Shown: positions 1 through 11,108 of the stretch, in pieces
Layout of the letters: every line of letters starts with the position of its first letter
Numbering within the stretch: the stretch's first letter is position 1
Assembly: GCA_002786025.1 (NCBI GenBank)
Contig: NHNW01000020.1
Coordinates: forward strand, 372,001 to 436,000
Length of the DNA stretch: 64,000 nucleotides
Reading direction: 5' to 3'
DNA from: Zasmidium citrigriseum
Taxonomy: Eukaryota; Ascomycota; Dothideomycetes; Mycosphaerellales; Mycosphaerellaceae
Notes under the pieces: model-generated
The model's database searches: none
Told to the model about the DNA's origin: nothing
Seen by the model: only the letters and a program-made list of their open reading frames with translations
Made by a program: the position numbers and the translations under genes

Positions 1-2109
1 CGATTGCTGACACTCAAACACGTCGAACGCTCAAGCAACATCGTTCTTGCTCGGAATGGGCGCATCAAAGGAAGGAAGCACTTGGCAGTCCAGATTATAA
101 CTCCATTCCCGTGAAGCGTAAGCCATGCGGTCGGACGCGAGACCCAACCAGGAAGGTGATGCGTTTTTGTATTGCCGGCGTGGCCGGGTGCAGATGTGGC
201 GCCTGCCAAATTCCTATGCTTGTCTAGACGTCGATCCTGCCACTGCATAGATTGTAGCTAAAATGGATCTTGCAGCGCTCATGTGCGGCATAATGCAGTG
301 ATATCTTGATTGTGAACTGGTGTAAGCCGCAGTGAACCGGTCTTGCGAGTTGAACGAGTGCCACGTTGGAGGAAGAGGTAAGTGGCACACGTGGGTTTAG
401 CGTTTGCGGCCACGTGAGCGTTTTATTTGGAGATGAAAGGTTTGGACGGGGTGATCTTGAAGTGAACTTTGACACAGAGTATGCAAAATACGATGCATCT
501 TCACCACCTTGACTCTTGGCTTGCCTACCCGAGAGCCCTAGAAGCATTCCCAGTAAGGAGGGGAAGAACGCATTCGACGTTGCAGACATCGCATTGCATG
601 TAAGCCAAGATTTTGAACGAGAAGCGTGTGATCAAGGACTTGCCCAACTCGTTGCAAGCGAGACAGCTATCAGACATGCGGCCTTCGCAGCGAAACGGAT
701 CCCAATCTATAACGTCCCAATCCAATGTTATCGCCCTTCTATCAACGCGCCTCGTGTCCACCTCCAATGCTCACCTCTTGCACATCCAGCGTCTAGGTGA
801 ATCCACTTCACCTCTTCCCTCAGCGCCTCGAAAAGCCCTCATCTCTCAATTGTGAAGCAGTGTTCGCGGCGAGATGCGACTCGTGTGAGGTATGTCCAAG
901 TCGGGCGACGGATGAAGGTGGCATGTTGGCGGAAGGAATCGAATGGACGGACGGCGCGGTGGAAGGATGAAGTTGGCCCGGCTGACCCAACCTCGGACCA
1001 CCCGTATCAAGCAAGCGCCCATGTGCCTCGTCCCTTCCTTGGCTCCGGCGCGCTCCCGCTTAGAGCTTAGAGCGAGCGCACGAGCCCCTGCTACCACACT
1101 TCTCCAGGACGCCTTGCAGCACGCCACTCGAGCACCAACTCTCGCAAGTCACCAAGTCGCCTGCAACCGCGACGCAGGTGCCGCGCAGCCACTGCTACTA
1201 TTGCCAGCCTCGGCCGGGCCACCCGTAACAAATGAATCTGCCAACCTCGCACCATCCTCCCGATTCGCCAGAGGGCCGTATACGCAAATCTCCAATGGCG
1301 TTGGACTTATTGCTAAGATCAACGCGACCATCATTCGCTGTGCCGCTGCAAGCTTGTCTATCGCCAATACACACCTCAGCTCCAGACGAGATTGATGTCC
1401 TCTCAGCGGACGAGATGGGTAGAAGCGTAGTCCAGGCCTATGACAGGTGAGATTCGCTCCTGATTCCATAGCACCCACGATTACAAGGGAGGGCCGGATT
1501 GCGTAGATTCACCCAGCTATTGCGTTCGAGGACCCTCGCGATCAAAAGCTCAATGTGGCATGTACCCGACGCACGAGACCAATCACCCGGCTCCAACCTC
1601 TCCGCTTTGCAGCGTGGTCGTCGATACTGCAGATCTTGGCGGCGTTGCCGGCGTCTTCACTTCGGGCTAGCATGAGCTTGGTAAAGCTTTATGGCGCGCT
1701 CCAATCTGTGCCACAGCCGTGATAAGGCTATCCTCAACAAGGCAGCTCACTAGACACATGGGTGCTTGCCACGGAGCCAGGATTCCCTAGTAGCATTCGT
1801 CGCTTGCAGGCACTGGGGGCACGGAACTTCTAGAACCTATCTAGAACACGGGAACGGCAAGATAACTGGCCCTCGATGCAACGCTTGAGAACTACCCTAA
1901 GATAAGGGACCCTAGCAGCGCTTGCCACTAATTTGGCGCGGAGGGGTCGTCGCGCCATGTGCGCCGACGAGGATATAGAAGAAGCTTCTGCCCAGTCTTG
2001 GTCGTCGCCGTAGTGGTCTTGACCTCCATCTCTTGGTTTTTGCTTGTGTCCAGAGACAAGAACGCCGCGATGGGTGAGGCTTGTCTGGTCTTGGCCGCCT
2101 GCCACACCA
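1..2109. other. Intergenic, no supported gene
   Basis: Both strands carry only short overlapping open frames without recognisable domains, credible splice structure or low-complexity coding character. The last few hundred bases are presumably the promoter and 5' leader of the peptide transporter. No repeat or RNA gene seen. Confidence 0.5.
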
Positions 2110-4089
2110 ATGGCTAACATCATACCAGACAAAATCGAGCGCGACAGCGCGGACTCGCCGCCAAACGAGAAGTCTCCTTACCAGCATGGCACTGTGGAGG
2201 AGCACCAGCCGCCTACCCACGGCCACCATGGCGTTGCCATCTTGAACGTCGAGTATGAGGGCAAGCCCACCGACGAGGAGATGGAGTCGCTGCGACGAGT
2301 TCCCGGAAACATCCCCGCTGTCGCATACCTCCTCTGCGCCGTCGAGTTTTGCGAGCGTGCTTCGTACTATGGTATGTTATCAAAGAACGATAGAATTCAA
2401 GAACCCTTCCGCTAACGCTATGGCAGGATGCGCCCAGATTTGGACCAACTACATCAACAGGCCTCTTCCACCTGGTGGAAACGGCTACGGTGCTGTCGCT
2501 GCTGGCTCCCAGGCCACCCAGGGTGCCTTGGGCTTGGGCGAGCAGATCGCCAACGCCACCACCCAGTCTTTCAGTCTTATCGCCTACTGCTTGCCTCTCG
2601 TCGTCGGATACCTCGCTGATTCCCGGTTCGGTCGTTTCCCCATGATCTTCTGGGGTGTCATCATCTGCGGTGTTGGTCACGTTCTCATCGTTGCCGGCGG
2701 TGCCAAGGAGCTCATTGACAACGGTACCGCCAAGATCCCATTCTTCATCGGAGTTTACATTCTCGCTGTCGGAGCCGCCATGTTCAAGCCAAACGTTACG
2801 CCACTGCTACTGGACCAGATGAAGAGCCACGTGCCCAAGATCAAGGTCCTCAAGTCTGGCGAGCGAGTTATTGAGGATCCAGAGCACAGCACCGAGCGTG
2901 TCATGCTTTGGTTCTACCTCCTCATCAATATTGGCGCCTTCATGTCGACTGCGACTTCCTACTCCGCGAAGTACGTTGGCTGGTGGTTGGCTTTCTTGCT
3001 CCCACTCATCCTCTACCTCCCACTGCCATTCCTGCTTCTCTGGCTCAAGCCCCGCCTCAACCTGCACAAGCCAGGTGGCTCTGATCTGCCCAACGCCATC
3101 CGTGTCCTCGGCCACTGCTTGTCCGGAGGCGGTCTTTTCCGCATTGGCCGCAGCGGCTGGTGGGAGGCAGCCAAGCCATCTGTCATCGCCGCCAAGGGAG
3201 GAAAGCCAGAGACGCACTACAACGACCAGTTCGTCGAGGACGTCAAGCGTGCTACCCAAGCCACCGGAATGTTCTGCTTCTTCCCCGTGCAGTACTGGAA
3301 CGACAACGGTATCGGCAGCTCTGCCAACTTCTTGTCTACGATGCTCACCAGCAACGGTGTCCCCAATGACGTTATTGGCAACTTCAACTCCCTCAGCATC
3401 ATCCTTCTGGGACCAATGCTCAACTACATCTTCTACCCGATGCTCCGCAAGGCAAGGATCCATTATGGCCCAGTCGCCCGTATCACCACCGGTTTCTTCA
3501 TCTCGACGCTGGCTGGTATCGGCTACTGCGTGCTCTGCTACAAGGCTTACCAGACCAACCCTTGCGGCTGGTACGGTAGCACTGACCCAGAGTGCGTTGA
3601 CAACGGCTTGGTTTCGCCAATCTCGCTCTGGTGGGAGGCTATCCCGTACGCCCTCGGTGGTTTCTCTGAGTTGTTCATCAACGTTCCGGCTTACGGTATC
3701 GCCTACTCTCGTGCTCCTGTCAACATGAGAGGTCTCGTGTCCGCCATCAACCTCCTCAACACCGGTTTCGCCTACGTCATCAACTTGGCTCTGTCTGCCG
3801 TCATCACCGACCCGCATCTCGTCTGGGACTTCGGTGGCCCAGCCATCGTTGGCGGTATCGTCACCGTGCTTTTCGTAAGTTCCACAATCACCACCATTGA
3901 GCACCACACAGCGACTAACAGTCTCTCCAGTACTTCATCTTCCGCCACATCGACAAGGAGGAGTATGTCCTGTCCACCAACCAGACCTCTGAGAACCACG
4001 ATTCTGCCGAGTTCGAGACTGTCGACACCATGGACCCGGAGCTACACCAGCGTGCCAACTCCACCATCCAGGAGAAGTCGGTTGTGTAA
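2110..4089 (+). CDS. PTR2: PTR2-type proton-coupled peptide transporter
   Basis: Exons 2110-2371, 2427-3874 and 3931-4089 give 622 aa. Both introns are GT-AG, 55-56 bp. The protein belongs to the POT/PTR family of the major facilitator superfamily, which moves di- and tripeptides with protons across the plasma membrane. Seen: a hydrophilic N-terminus, the segment ending CERASYYG just before intron 1, GYLADSRFGRF in the loop typical of POT proteins, about 12 hydrophobic segments, and a late WWEAIPYALGGFSELF block matching the conserved family region around helix 10. The C-terminal tail from exon 3 is acidic and cytosolic. The start ATG lies in a purine context and gives the usual fungal Ptr2 length. 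Nitrogen regulation is usual for the family but no site was identified. Dipeptide rather than nitrate or other POT substrate is inferred. Confidence 0.93.
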
Positions 4090-4242
4090 GGGGCTTGTTC
4101 TTTATGCATGTATGATACCCACGCATTCATGTTGATATGTTGAGGGGATGATATCCAGTCACTTGTGACGAACAAAAATTCAAACGTACTTCGCAACTTC
4201 ACCTTCTCTACGCCTCTTTTCGGTCTTCTTCTTAGTGATGTC

Positions 4243-4665
4243 TTATGCTTGAAGCGCCCACGGCGCTCGGAATCTCCTTCCAAACACGCCATATATTAGT
4301 CCCTCCCCTTCGTCTTTCCTGAAACGGACCATCCCTTCCACGAGCTCTTTATGTCTTCTTTCAAGCTCAAGCTGGAACGGCGTCATGTACCTTACATTCC
4401 CACCCAGCAACTCAGCGCCTCTATCCCTGAACAACGACTCTGCGTAGTATCGCCGCGAGGCACTATCGACGTGGAGGAGGCTGATTGACTCAGGGGCCCG
4501 AACAAGGCTTGCTAGGTCGAGTGTGCGATACTTGTCATGGCTTAAAAGGATGAAGCAGTAGGCGCGGCACGAATCGGGGTTGGCGGAGAAGGTTAAGGTG
4601 TAGATTGTGTCGTAGAGTTCTTGGGGGAGGGATTGCATGAGGGTGGGGAGGTTGGTGGTGGGCAT
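4243..4665 (-). CDS. Small SLPQEL-family protein 1 (unknown function)
   Basis: Single exon, 140 aa. The N-terminus reads LMQSLPQELYDTIYTLTF, an F-box-like/2EXR-like opening frequent in small fungal proteins, where the helix may bind Skp1 (inference). A second conserved stretch, LLHVDSASRRYYAESLF, matches the corresponding VDRASREKFAQSYY of the third family gene at 5931-6656. No signal peptide or membrane segment. It is the most downstream of three same-strand relatives within 2.5 kb, so the group probably arose by tandem duplication. It lacks the second exon seen in the other two. Function unknown; short length leaves open that it is a degraded copy. Confidence 0.65.
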   Translation of the reverse strand: MPTTNLPTLMQSLPQELYDTIYTLTFSANPDSCRAYCFILLSHDKYRTLDLASLVRAPESISLLHVDSASRRYYAESLFRDRGAELLGGNVRYMTPFQLELERRHKELVEGMVRFRKDEGEGLIYGVFGRRFRAPWALQA

Positions 4666-4860
4666 CGTTGGAGACGTGGAAGGGGTTGACTAATGGGGTT
4701 TGACATCGTTGTACTGTCGAAAAACTCAGACTCTCGAGAGCTTGCTCATGAGGCAGTGGAACGTTCCACTGCATTCGCAAGCTCTTTGATCGATCTGAGC
4801 ATGATGAGCATCCGACCACGCCATTTCGACAGCGGTTCGCGTTTAGGCCATTTCAAAGAC

Positions 4861-5436
4861 CTATTCCTCCGCATACAGATTCCGCAACACGAGATCATAG
4901 CACTATCTCATTGTCAGCTACACATCACAGAGCAACCCACGACTTGGTCTGCATCTCACCTTTCCAGGATTTCGCAGAGATGACTCTTCTTTTTCTATCT
5001 CCCATCCTATCTTGATCAATGCCCGCAAACTCGGCCGCAGACCCGACCCGCCATATCGTATCGTGTGAATCTTCTTCAGCCATGTCGGCCGTAATTGGAA
5101 CAGATTGGCCAGGGTAGGGTGCCTCAGAACCACGAATTCAGTGTCGGCCGTAGTGAAGAAGGATTTGAGAGTCTTGCGCCGACTGCTCTTGTCGATCCAC
5201 AGTATTTGGGGCATCTCGACGGACGTGAAGGCGTGGAAGGCACTTGCCTCGAGATCTGTCTCGATTTGCTTCTGTCGCGCTTGAGGTGTCATGGAGACGT
5301 AGTCTAACAACCAAAGATCCTTGAAGTGGCGTTGATCGGGTTTGACGGTGAAGGTTAGGTCGTAGATGGTGTCGAAGAGCTCTTGTGGCAGTGACTGCAT
5401 TAGTTCTGGCAGCCGGTCGCCAATCCCCGTCGCCAT
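4861..5436 (-). CDS. Small SLPQEL-family protein 2 (unknown function)
   Basis: Model: exon 1 4960-5436, exon 2 4861-4902, 172 aa. The ATG at 5436 is chosen because MATGIG and the following SLPQELFDTIYDLTF align with the first residues of the neighbour at 4243-4665; in-frame upstream ATG codons exist. The 57-bp intron has a GTGAGA donor, a CTGAC branch-like site and a TAG acceptor, and leads to a 13-residue C-terminal exon. Reading through the donor instead gives a slightly different tail, so the last residues are uncertain. The body is hydrophilic with no recognised domain beyond the F-box-like N-terminus. Function unknown. Confidence 0.6.
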
Positions 5437-5930
5437 GGTGGATGACCGCGCTGCCGAGGTTTTGGTCATTAGTGTTTGAGAAAGTTGAAGAGATGGAGAT
5501 AGAGAAGCTTGACGTGGAGAGTTGGGCACGAGAGCTACCACGGGGAAGGTGCGCCGAGACTTTCACATGCAAATTTCAGATCTGTGACGCTAAATGTGGC
5601 TGGAGCCGAACAAGGGCTTTGTCAACATTGCAACGACTGATCGAGCCTGCCTACATCTGGACTCATCGTTCTCGGCCGCCACGGTGTGAGACTGTGGTGC
5701 CATTTGCGTGTTCGATGCTGCGTGTCGATGCTGAGATGCGCGAGAGTCGATGAGGCTCTAGCAATTGCTCTTCACCGACGCTGTCACATGCATGCTCTGT
5801 AGTACCCTTAACATTCCCAGAGACACAGCGGAGCAAGAAATGGTGACTATCTCCGACCCCAAAGCCATAAGCATCCCGGGTCGTGTAGCCTTGCGTTGGA
5901 AGCGCACCTATCACGAGGACTGGAGCGTCT

Positions 5931-6656
5931 TTAGTCGTCGCCATCGTCGCCCTCGTCGCCCTCGTCGCCCTCGTCGTCCTCGTCGTCCTCGTCATCTTCG
6001 TCATGCTCGTCATCTTCGTCGTCTTCGTCGTCTTCGCCGCCTTCGAAGCGAGCCCATTTCAAATCGATTTCCTTCGAGAAAGTTAGTAAACAAGGCTAAA
6101 GCCCAGGTGAAGGCCAACATACCTGTGAAAGTATGTAAAAGTGGACGTCCACGCCATACATTTCTTTCCAGCGGCCTTGAGATCGTGTGAGACTATCGCT
6201 GTACGGGAACTCGTAGGGATACTTTCGTGGTCCAAACATGGGGATGCGTATCTTGCTGAGAGAGATGGAGAACTGGATCCTGTGGACCAAGCCCAAATGA
6301 GACGGCTTCAAGGTTGCGATCCAGGTGTCAACACTATGTTCATCGTCGAACATGAAGACTGCTCCCGGTCCGCCGTAGTAGCTTTGAGCGAATTTCTCAC
6401 GGCTCGCACGGTCGACTCGCAAGAGGGCGGAGCTATCGTTACCCCGGAAGGGTTTCGATGGGATTCGTACTCTTCTGATATTTGGTGAGACCGGGCTCTT
6501 GCCTTGTTGTGGAGGTTGAAATTTCGCCCTCTTCGACCGATAGGGCCAACGAGGGCCGGGAGTGGCGGTGAACGTGAAGTCGTAGATCTCGTCATAGAGT
6601 TCCTGTGGGAGAGAAGAGAGTCCGACTCGGAGTGAATCGATGTCGTTGGGATCCAT
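5931..6656 (-). CDS. SLPQEL-family protein 3 with acidic repeat tail
   Basis: Exon 1 6123-6656, exon 2 5931-6071; 224 aa. The 51-bp intron has donor GTATGT, a perfect TACTAAC branch site and an AG acceptor. Exon 1 carries SLPQELYDEIYDFTF and VDRASREKFAQSYY, shared with the two downstream relatives. Exon 2 begins EIDLKWARFEGGEDDEDD and continues as an almost pure Asp/Glu/Gly run to the stop, encoded by GAY/GAR triplet repeats. The start of exon 2 resembles the C-terminal segment of the A-F paralogues next door (IEARFEEAFD and ELKWW motifs), which hints at exon sharing between the two clusters (inference). Function unknown; a nuclear or chaperone-like role is possible for such acidic tails but is not shown. 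Confidence 0.65.
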
Positions 6657-6964
6657 TTTGGCGATACTCGCCGTTCAAGAATGGCAGGTAAGTCTTTTAA
6701 GGCTGGAAGAAGCGCTAAAGAGCATGTCTGCTTTGAGACTATTCCACTCAGTCGCTTTATCTCGCAATCAGTCAAGTAATCAAGAACTTCATACGTAGCA
6801 AATACAGATAGTGCTAGAAGAGGCTCCTTTCTTTCAATTGTGTTTGTCGGCCAGCGATGGCAAGGGGCACGAGCATCTGCAGGTCCCGTCGTAACATTGA
6901 GCTTTCGCTGTCAGCCATACCTGAGCTCCCGCGTAAGATTGGAGGACATACATCTTCCGGTCTG

Positions 6965-7743
6965 CTAAACTTTGGGATCGTCGTTGTCGAACATAGCCTC
7001 GAATTCTGCGTCGATGTCTTGCGTTTGCGATTCGTCAAGCTCCTCTCCGTCGACGAGTCGCTTCTCAACCCAACACTCCGTTTCCCATGAGTCTGAAGCC
7101 TCCTGCCTGAACGAACAATGTAGCGTTCCATCCTCACCGTAGCCTCTCTCGCGGTCGTCGATGTCGTCTCCAGCATCTAAAAGTAAAGGCTAAGGTCAGC
7201 ACGAGACATGTCTTTCAATTTCCAAAGCTGACGCCTACCACAATCAGCCAGGAAAGCTCTTTTGACAACATCGTTCGCCTTTCGTAGGCTGCGATATACA
7301 TCTAGAACTTCCTGCGATTCGTCGTTGTTTCGAGTGACCTTTTTAAAGGCGACATAGACGAAATTTCTCTCAAAATGTTCACGGACGCCGGAGACAGGAA
7401 GCCCTCGTCCGCTCAGACTGCTTCCAATGCGGATCAACTCGGAGCCGACATGGAGGATTTCGTGTCGAGGTACTGTTGTTCGATTTCCACTGGAAGGCGG
7501 CTCTTGCTCTAATGCCGAGCTCGTGGAGGCGGCCTCGTCCAAGCCCACATATGCAAGACTCTCCTCAGCTGAGATTTTTCGGCTTCCTTCATTGATGACA
7601 TTGTCTTGAAGTCCATTGCCCGTGCTCTCGGCAGCCGAGAGTCCACTCGTCTCACTACCCAACAGGTCGTCAATGGTAACACGAGCTCGCTTAGGAGCAT
7701 CAGCTTGTTCGTCCAAGGATTCCTCGATTTCTCGCTTGGCCAT
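6965..7743 (-). CDS. Paralogue A of tandem six-gene family
   Basis: Exon 1 7239-7743, exon 2 6965-7176; 238 aa; 62-bp intron in phase 1. I do not recognise the family. Shared architecture: basic N-terminal motif (KRARVTIDDLLG, near residue 18), a variable Ser/Glu-rich linker, a central block (FVYVAFKK ... EVLDVYRSLRKAND) ending at the intron, and an exon-2 block with GEDGTLHCSF, CWVEK and a terminal acidic IDAEFEAMFD. No signal peptide or membrane helix; the KR-rich start suggests a nuclear or cytosolic protein. It is the most downstream copy of the array. A 28-bp element shared with the other copies lies 113 bp upstream of the ATG. The linker is much longer than in copy D. Confidence 0.78.
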
Positions 7744-7856
7744 GTCGTGACTTGGTATAAGTTCCGTTGAAATTTTTCCCTGGTTGATAGACGATAGAGA
7801 GATTGCAAAAAATCTCTCTGTTTCGTCTGGCGGAATGACTCGTCAGATTTGAAATG

Positions 7857-7884
7857 ACGCGAACTTTGGCGCAAGTTTCGCGTT
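7857..7884 (-). promoter_or_regulatory. Shared 28-bp upstream element, copy A
   Basis: On the minus strand it starts AACGCGAAACT and ends TTCGCGT, 113 bp before the ATG of paralogue A. It aligns without gaps to five other copies, each in front of one family member. The start matches the yeast Swi4 box CRCGAAA. Confidence 0.65.
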
Positions 7885-8194
7885 GGAGGCTGCAGGGGCC
7901 GGTTCGCAAGCCTTCAGCCTCGTTTGCCTGGAAAGTTGTGTTGCTTCAGAAATTTGACAACCAGTACTGGAGCGACTCCGAGCGACGCGAACCTCAGATG
8001 TTGACATGACAAGTAGAAAATGGGCTGGCACGGCCACATCCAGCGTGTCAAACTAGCGAATATGACACCATGTTCATCGTCTCCGTCCATGGCACGTCTC
8101 CAAAGCCAATTGTTGGAGGACTGAGCGGCACGGAACATGATCGAACCGCGGAGACAAGAGGCACATGTCAGACTTCAGCTAGTACATGACAGGC

Positions 8195-9129
8195 TCAGGC
8201 TCTCCTTGCCCCCCTAATTTGGCTAAACAGATCCAAGAGCATCTTCTCATTAGCCTCGACCATGTCTGTCATCTTTGAGAGCTCTGCCGCTACAGCCGTG
8301 TCCAGATCTCTCACCGTGAAAGGTCCAGTATGAGCGATGGTAGATAGCCGTGCCAAGTTGTGACCAGATCCTTGTTGACTCGCCTCATCATCGGAACCGT
8401 CCCCAAAAGCCGCTTCGAACATTTCGTCAGTGGAATCTGCCTGAAATCCTCGGTCTCCTTGACGTGAGTCCGATCCCGCCTCTTGGATAATGTGTCGCTC
8501 AACCCAGAATTTGATTTCTTGACCATAGCCAGCATTCATTGCGAACGAGCAAGAGAGGCATCCGTCCTCGCCGTAGCTCCTCTTGCGATTCCTGATGTTG
8601 TCATTGCAAAGTCCTGCATAAGGAGCAAATAAGCATCGGAGGCCATTGCAGCGTATGTGATGATTGTCAGATACTCACGTCGAAGTCGGCAGAAGGCATC
8701 TTTGACCGCTTCATTGGCGCTGCTGACATACTTGAAGACACCAAGGACTTGGACGTCAGCGGCGAAGCCGTGGCCGCACTTTTGGAAGGCAACATATGTT
8801 ATGGGGTCTCGCAGTTGGTGGGATTGTGTGGATTTCAAGAATTCCGACAGGATCTGCTCGCTCTTTCTCATCGTGTCGTCGCAGATCTCGTTCAACTTGC
8901 GTTGTAAGTGTGTCTGATCTCGATCGGGCTGTCCATGAGGCTCCAAGGCCATTTCCAGGGCACGCTTCCGGGGAGCCGCTTGCAGCGTCAACTTCGCCCT
9001 TTCCTGCGCCGTGGATGTGCCTCCGAGTTCTTCGTCGTCTAGCAAATCCACGACTGAGATACGACTCCGTTTGAACGTGGTGGAGGTGCCATCGTCGAGA
9101 GTGCTATCCAGCGCACTACGCTTCGTCAT
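8195..9129 (-). CDS. Paralogue B of tandem six-gene family
   Basis: Exon 1 8679-9129, exon 2 8195-8613; 289 aa; 65-bp phase-1 intron at the same place as in the other copies. Seen: FKRSRISVVDLLDDEE near the N-terminus, central ITYVAFQKCG and VLGVFKYVSSANEAV, then exon 2 with GEDGCLSCSF, IKFWVERH and MFEAAFGDG. After that last family motif it has about 60 extra residues, including a likely amphipathic helix (ELSKMTDMVEANEKMLLDL), absent from copies A and D. Its ATG overlaps the stop codon of copy C (ATGA at 9126-9129). Function unknown. Confidence 0.78.
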
Positions 9130-10047
9130 TTCGAGAGCTTTGATCGACTGTGATGCGACAGAGAGTCGATTGATTGTTTGGGAATCGATGTGGAAAGTGA
9201 GAAGGCAGTTCGATTAGGAAGTGTCGATGCGCGAATTTTGGTGTGAGTTTCGCGTTTGATGAGATGAGCAACGTTCGACCCCTCAGCCTTGTCATCCGCA
9301 ATCTTCGAGACTTGATGCAAAATTTCTCGCATTGTTCCTCGTTGGAGCTCGGAATCGAGATGCTGCGAAGCACAACAAGAGGGAACCCACTCCTCATCAC
9401 CAGCGTCCTCATCATCGGCCTCCTCGTCATTGACTTGCTCGCCATCAAAGAGATTCTCAAAGTTCGCCTCAAGATCATCATCATCGAGATTCTCTGCGGC
9501 GTCCTGCTCAATCTCACGCCGCTCGACCCACCACTTCAACTCCAGGTCATCATGATCCATCTCTGAGAACGAACACTCGATCGTGCCATCTCTTCTCCAT
9601 TGCCTGTCCCGGATCTCATATGCATCCGCTAGGCCAGACGTCAGCACTCTGCCAAAAGGAGGTGTTGAGGGTGTGCTTACCATACTGCATGAAATGGCGG
9701 ATAGCTACCCGATTCGCCTTCTTCAAGGAGTTGTAGACGCCCATAACGTCGTCCTCGGTATCGTCGACTTTAGTGTGTCTTTGCATGACCAGATAGACGA
9801 CATTGTCTGCTACTTGAGAGTCTAGGTTATGGCCATTGTTGTCTGTATGTCCCTTCGCTCCTGTCAGGTCCGCACGTACTCCAGCGTTGTTTTCGATGAT
9901 CGATCCTCCGCTCCCAAAATTCGTGGTCTCACTCACTGAAGTTTCTCCGGCGCCATCGCCAAGCAAGTCCGTGATATCAACGCGGGCACGCTTAGAAGCT
10001 GCATCATGCGTCTCGGGCAGCTCGTCCTCAACTGGACGTTTGGACAT
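9126..10047 (-). CDS. Paralogue C, with tail running into the promoter of B
   Basis: Exon 1 9681-10047, exon 2 9126-9628; 289 aa; 52-bp phase-1 intron with a TAG acceptor. Family motifs: SKRARVDITDLLGD, VVYLVMQRH, VMGVYNSLKKANR, DGTIECSF, LELKWWVER and LEANFENLFDG. In copy D the protein ends shortly after the equivalent of that last motif. Here the frame stays open for roughly 110 more codons, through sequence that in the other copies is untranslated promoter, including the shared 28-bp element in front of copy B, and stops at a TGA overlapping the ATG of B. This fits loss of the ancestral stop codon. An extra intron or 3' processing before 9260 could shorten the tail. Confidence 0.72.
9229..9256 (-). 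promoter_or_regulatory. Shared 28-bp upstream element, copy B
   Basis: Minus strand begins AACGCGAAACT and ends TTCGCGC, 99 bp before the ATG of paralogue B. It also lies inside the open C-terminal tail of paralogue C. The flank ATCAAACGCG and the upstream GAGGGG-TCGAACGTTG stretch are likewise shared with copy C. Confidence 0.62.
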
Positions 10048-10158
10048 GGCGGCAGATCGTTCAAAAAGTGTTCTTTGGATGGGGAGGAAAGTGTGAAAGA
10101 TCTCAGGCGCATTTGAGTTGTATATGGCTCCTGGATTTGACTCGTCACATCCGGCATT

Positions 10159-10186
10159 ACGCGATGTTTGGCGTCAGCTTCGTGTT
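10159..10186 (-). promoter_or_regulatory. Shared 28-bp upstream element, copy C
   Basis: Minus strand begins AACACGAAGCTGACGCC and ends ATCGCGT, 111 bp before the ATG of paralogue C. Aligns ungapped with the other five copies. Confidence 0.65.
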
Positions 10187-10319
10187 TGATGACGGCAGCC
10201 AACGTTCGCCCCTCGGCCTTATTGGCATAGCAGCATCGTACGGTATTTGGAGCTTTTGCTGAAGATATGTCGTTTGAGTGTTGAAAGACTGGTGAGCTCA
10301 TTCAAATCAAGAACCCTGT

Positions 10320-10772
10320 TCATTCAGATTCTTCCCCTTTATCAAAAGCTTCCTCAAACCTTGCCTCAATCTCTGCACCATCATCATCCTCCCCGGTCGC
10401 CCTGTTGACGGTTGTCTCCTCTACCCACCACTTCAATTCTTCTGCATCGTACTCCTCCACCTCGAACGAGCACTCCAGCGTTCCATCGCTCCGGTAATGC
10501 CTCTGTCCATTGCCGAGATCTTGAAAGCAGAACCCAGTCAGAGAAGATTGATCCAATTATGCTTCTGACTCACCGTAATCCAAGAAATTATCCATAGCTA
10601 TTTGATTTGCTCTCTTTAGCGAGCTGTAGACGCCGAGGACTGTGTCCTCGGACTCTTCGCTTCTAACATGTCTCTGCATGACGAGGTAAACGATGTTGGC
10701 GTTTGCGGCCTCAGCGCGAGCACGTTTTGACGAGGAGCCAGTCATTTCGTCCGCTAGGTAGCGTTTCGACAT
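10320..10772 (-). CDS. Paralogue D, minimal member of the six-gene family
   Basis: Exon 1 10574-10772, exon 2 10320-10519; 132 aa; 54-bp phase-1 intron. This is the most compact copy and shows the family core best: MSKR start, SSKRARAE, NIVYLVMQRH, VLGVYSSLKRANQ, FLDYG at the intron, then HYRSDGTLECSF, ELKWWVEETTV and IEARFEEAFDKGEE at the end. It lacks the DLLG part of the N-terminal motif and the Ser/Glu linker. The ATG at 10772 matches the starts of the other copies (MxKR). A small alpha/beta domain is likely from the alternating pattern, but the function is unknown. Confidence 0.78.
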
Positions 10773-10881
10773 TATTGTAGTAGATTTGTTGTGGTGAGTT
10801 GTGAAGGAAGAAGAAGATGCTGCGGCATGTCTCCGAGACTCGTATTTGATCTTGATCAAGACCAGGCAGCAGTCGCGTACC

Positions 10882-10909
10882 ACGCGACATCTGGCGTCAG
10901 TCTCGTGTT
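10882..10909 (-). promoter_or_regulatory. Shared 28-bp upstream element, copy D
   Basis: Minus strand begins AACACGAGACTGACGCC and ends GTCGCGT, 109 bp before the ATG of paralogue D. The rest of 10773-11108 holds no gene. Confidence 0.65.
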
Positions 10910-11108
10910 TCGTAAAGTGGCTCAACGTCTGTTGCTTCTCAGCCTGATTGACACTCCCTGCAAGACTGATTCGTCGTACATTGCTCGAGCTCCTCGGCTT
11001 CGAGATAGATCAAATGTCTGTGGTCACCTTTCCCATGGCAATGCCTCTGGTTCGGGCCCTCAATTGCTTCTCTTCCAAAACTGTCGACTGTGTGCCCGGA
11101 TTGGTCTT

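Noticed and set aside
1..2109. Several open frames of 60-150 codons
   Set aside because: They overlap each other on both strands, several begin at non-ATG codons and none shows a domain or coding-type conservation.
2807..3907. 366-codon open frame opposite the peptide transporter
   Set aside because: Lies antisense within exon 2 of PTR2; composition reflects the mirrored codon bias of the real gene and no domain is seen.
7914..8138. 74-codon ATG frame between paralogues A and B
   Set aside because: No homology to the array proteins, no splice partner and no counterpart in front of the other copies.
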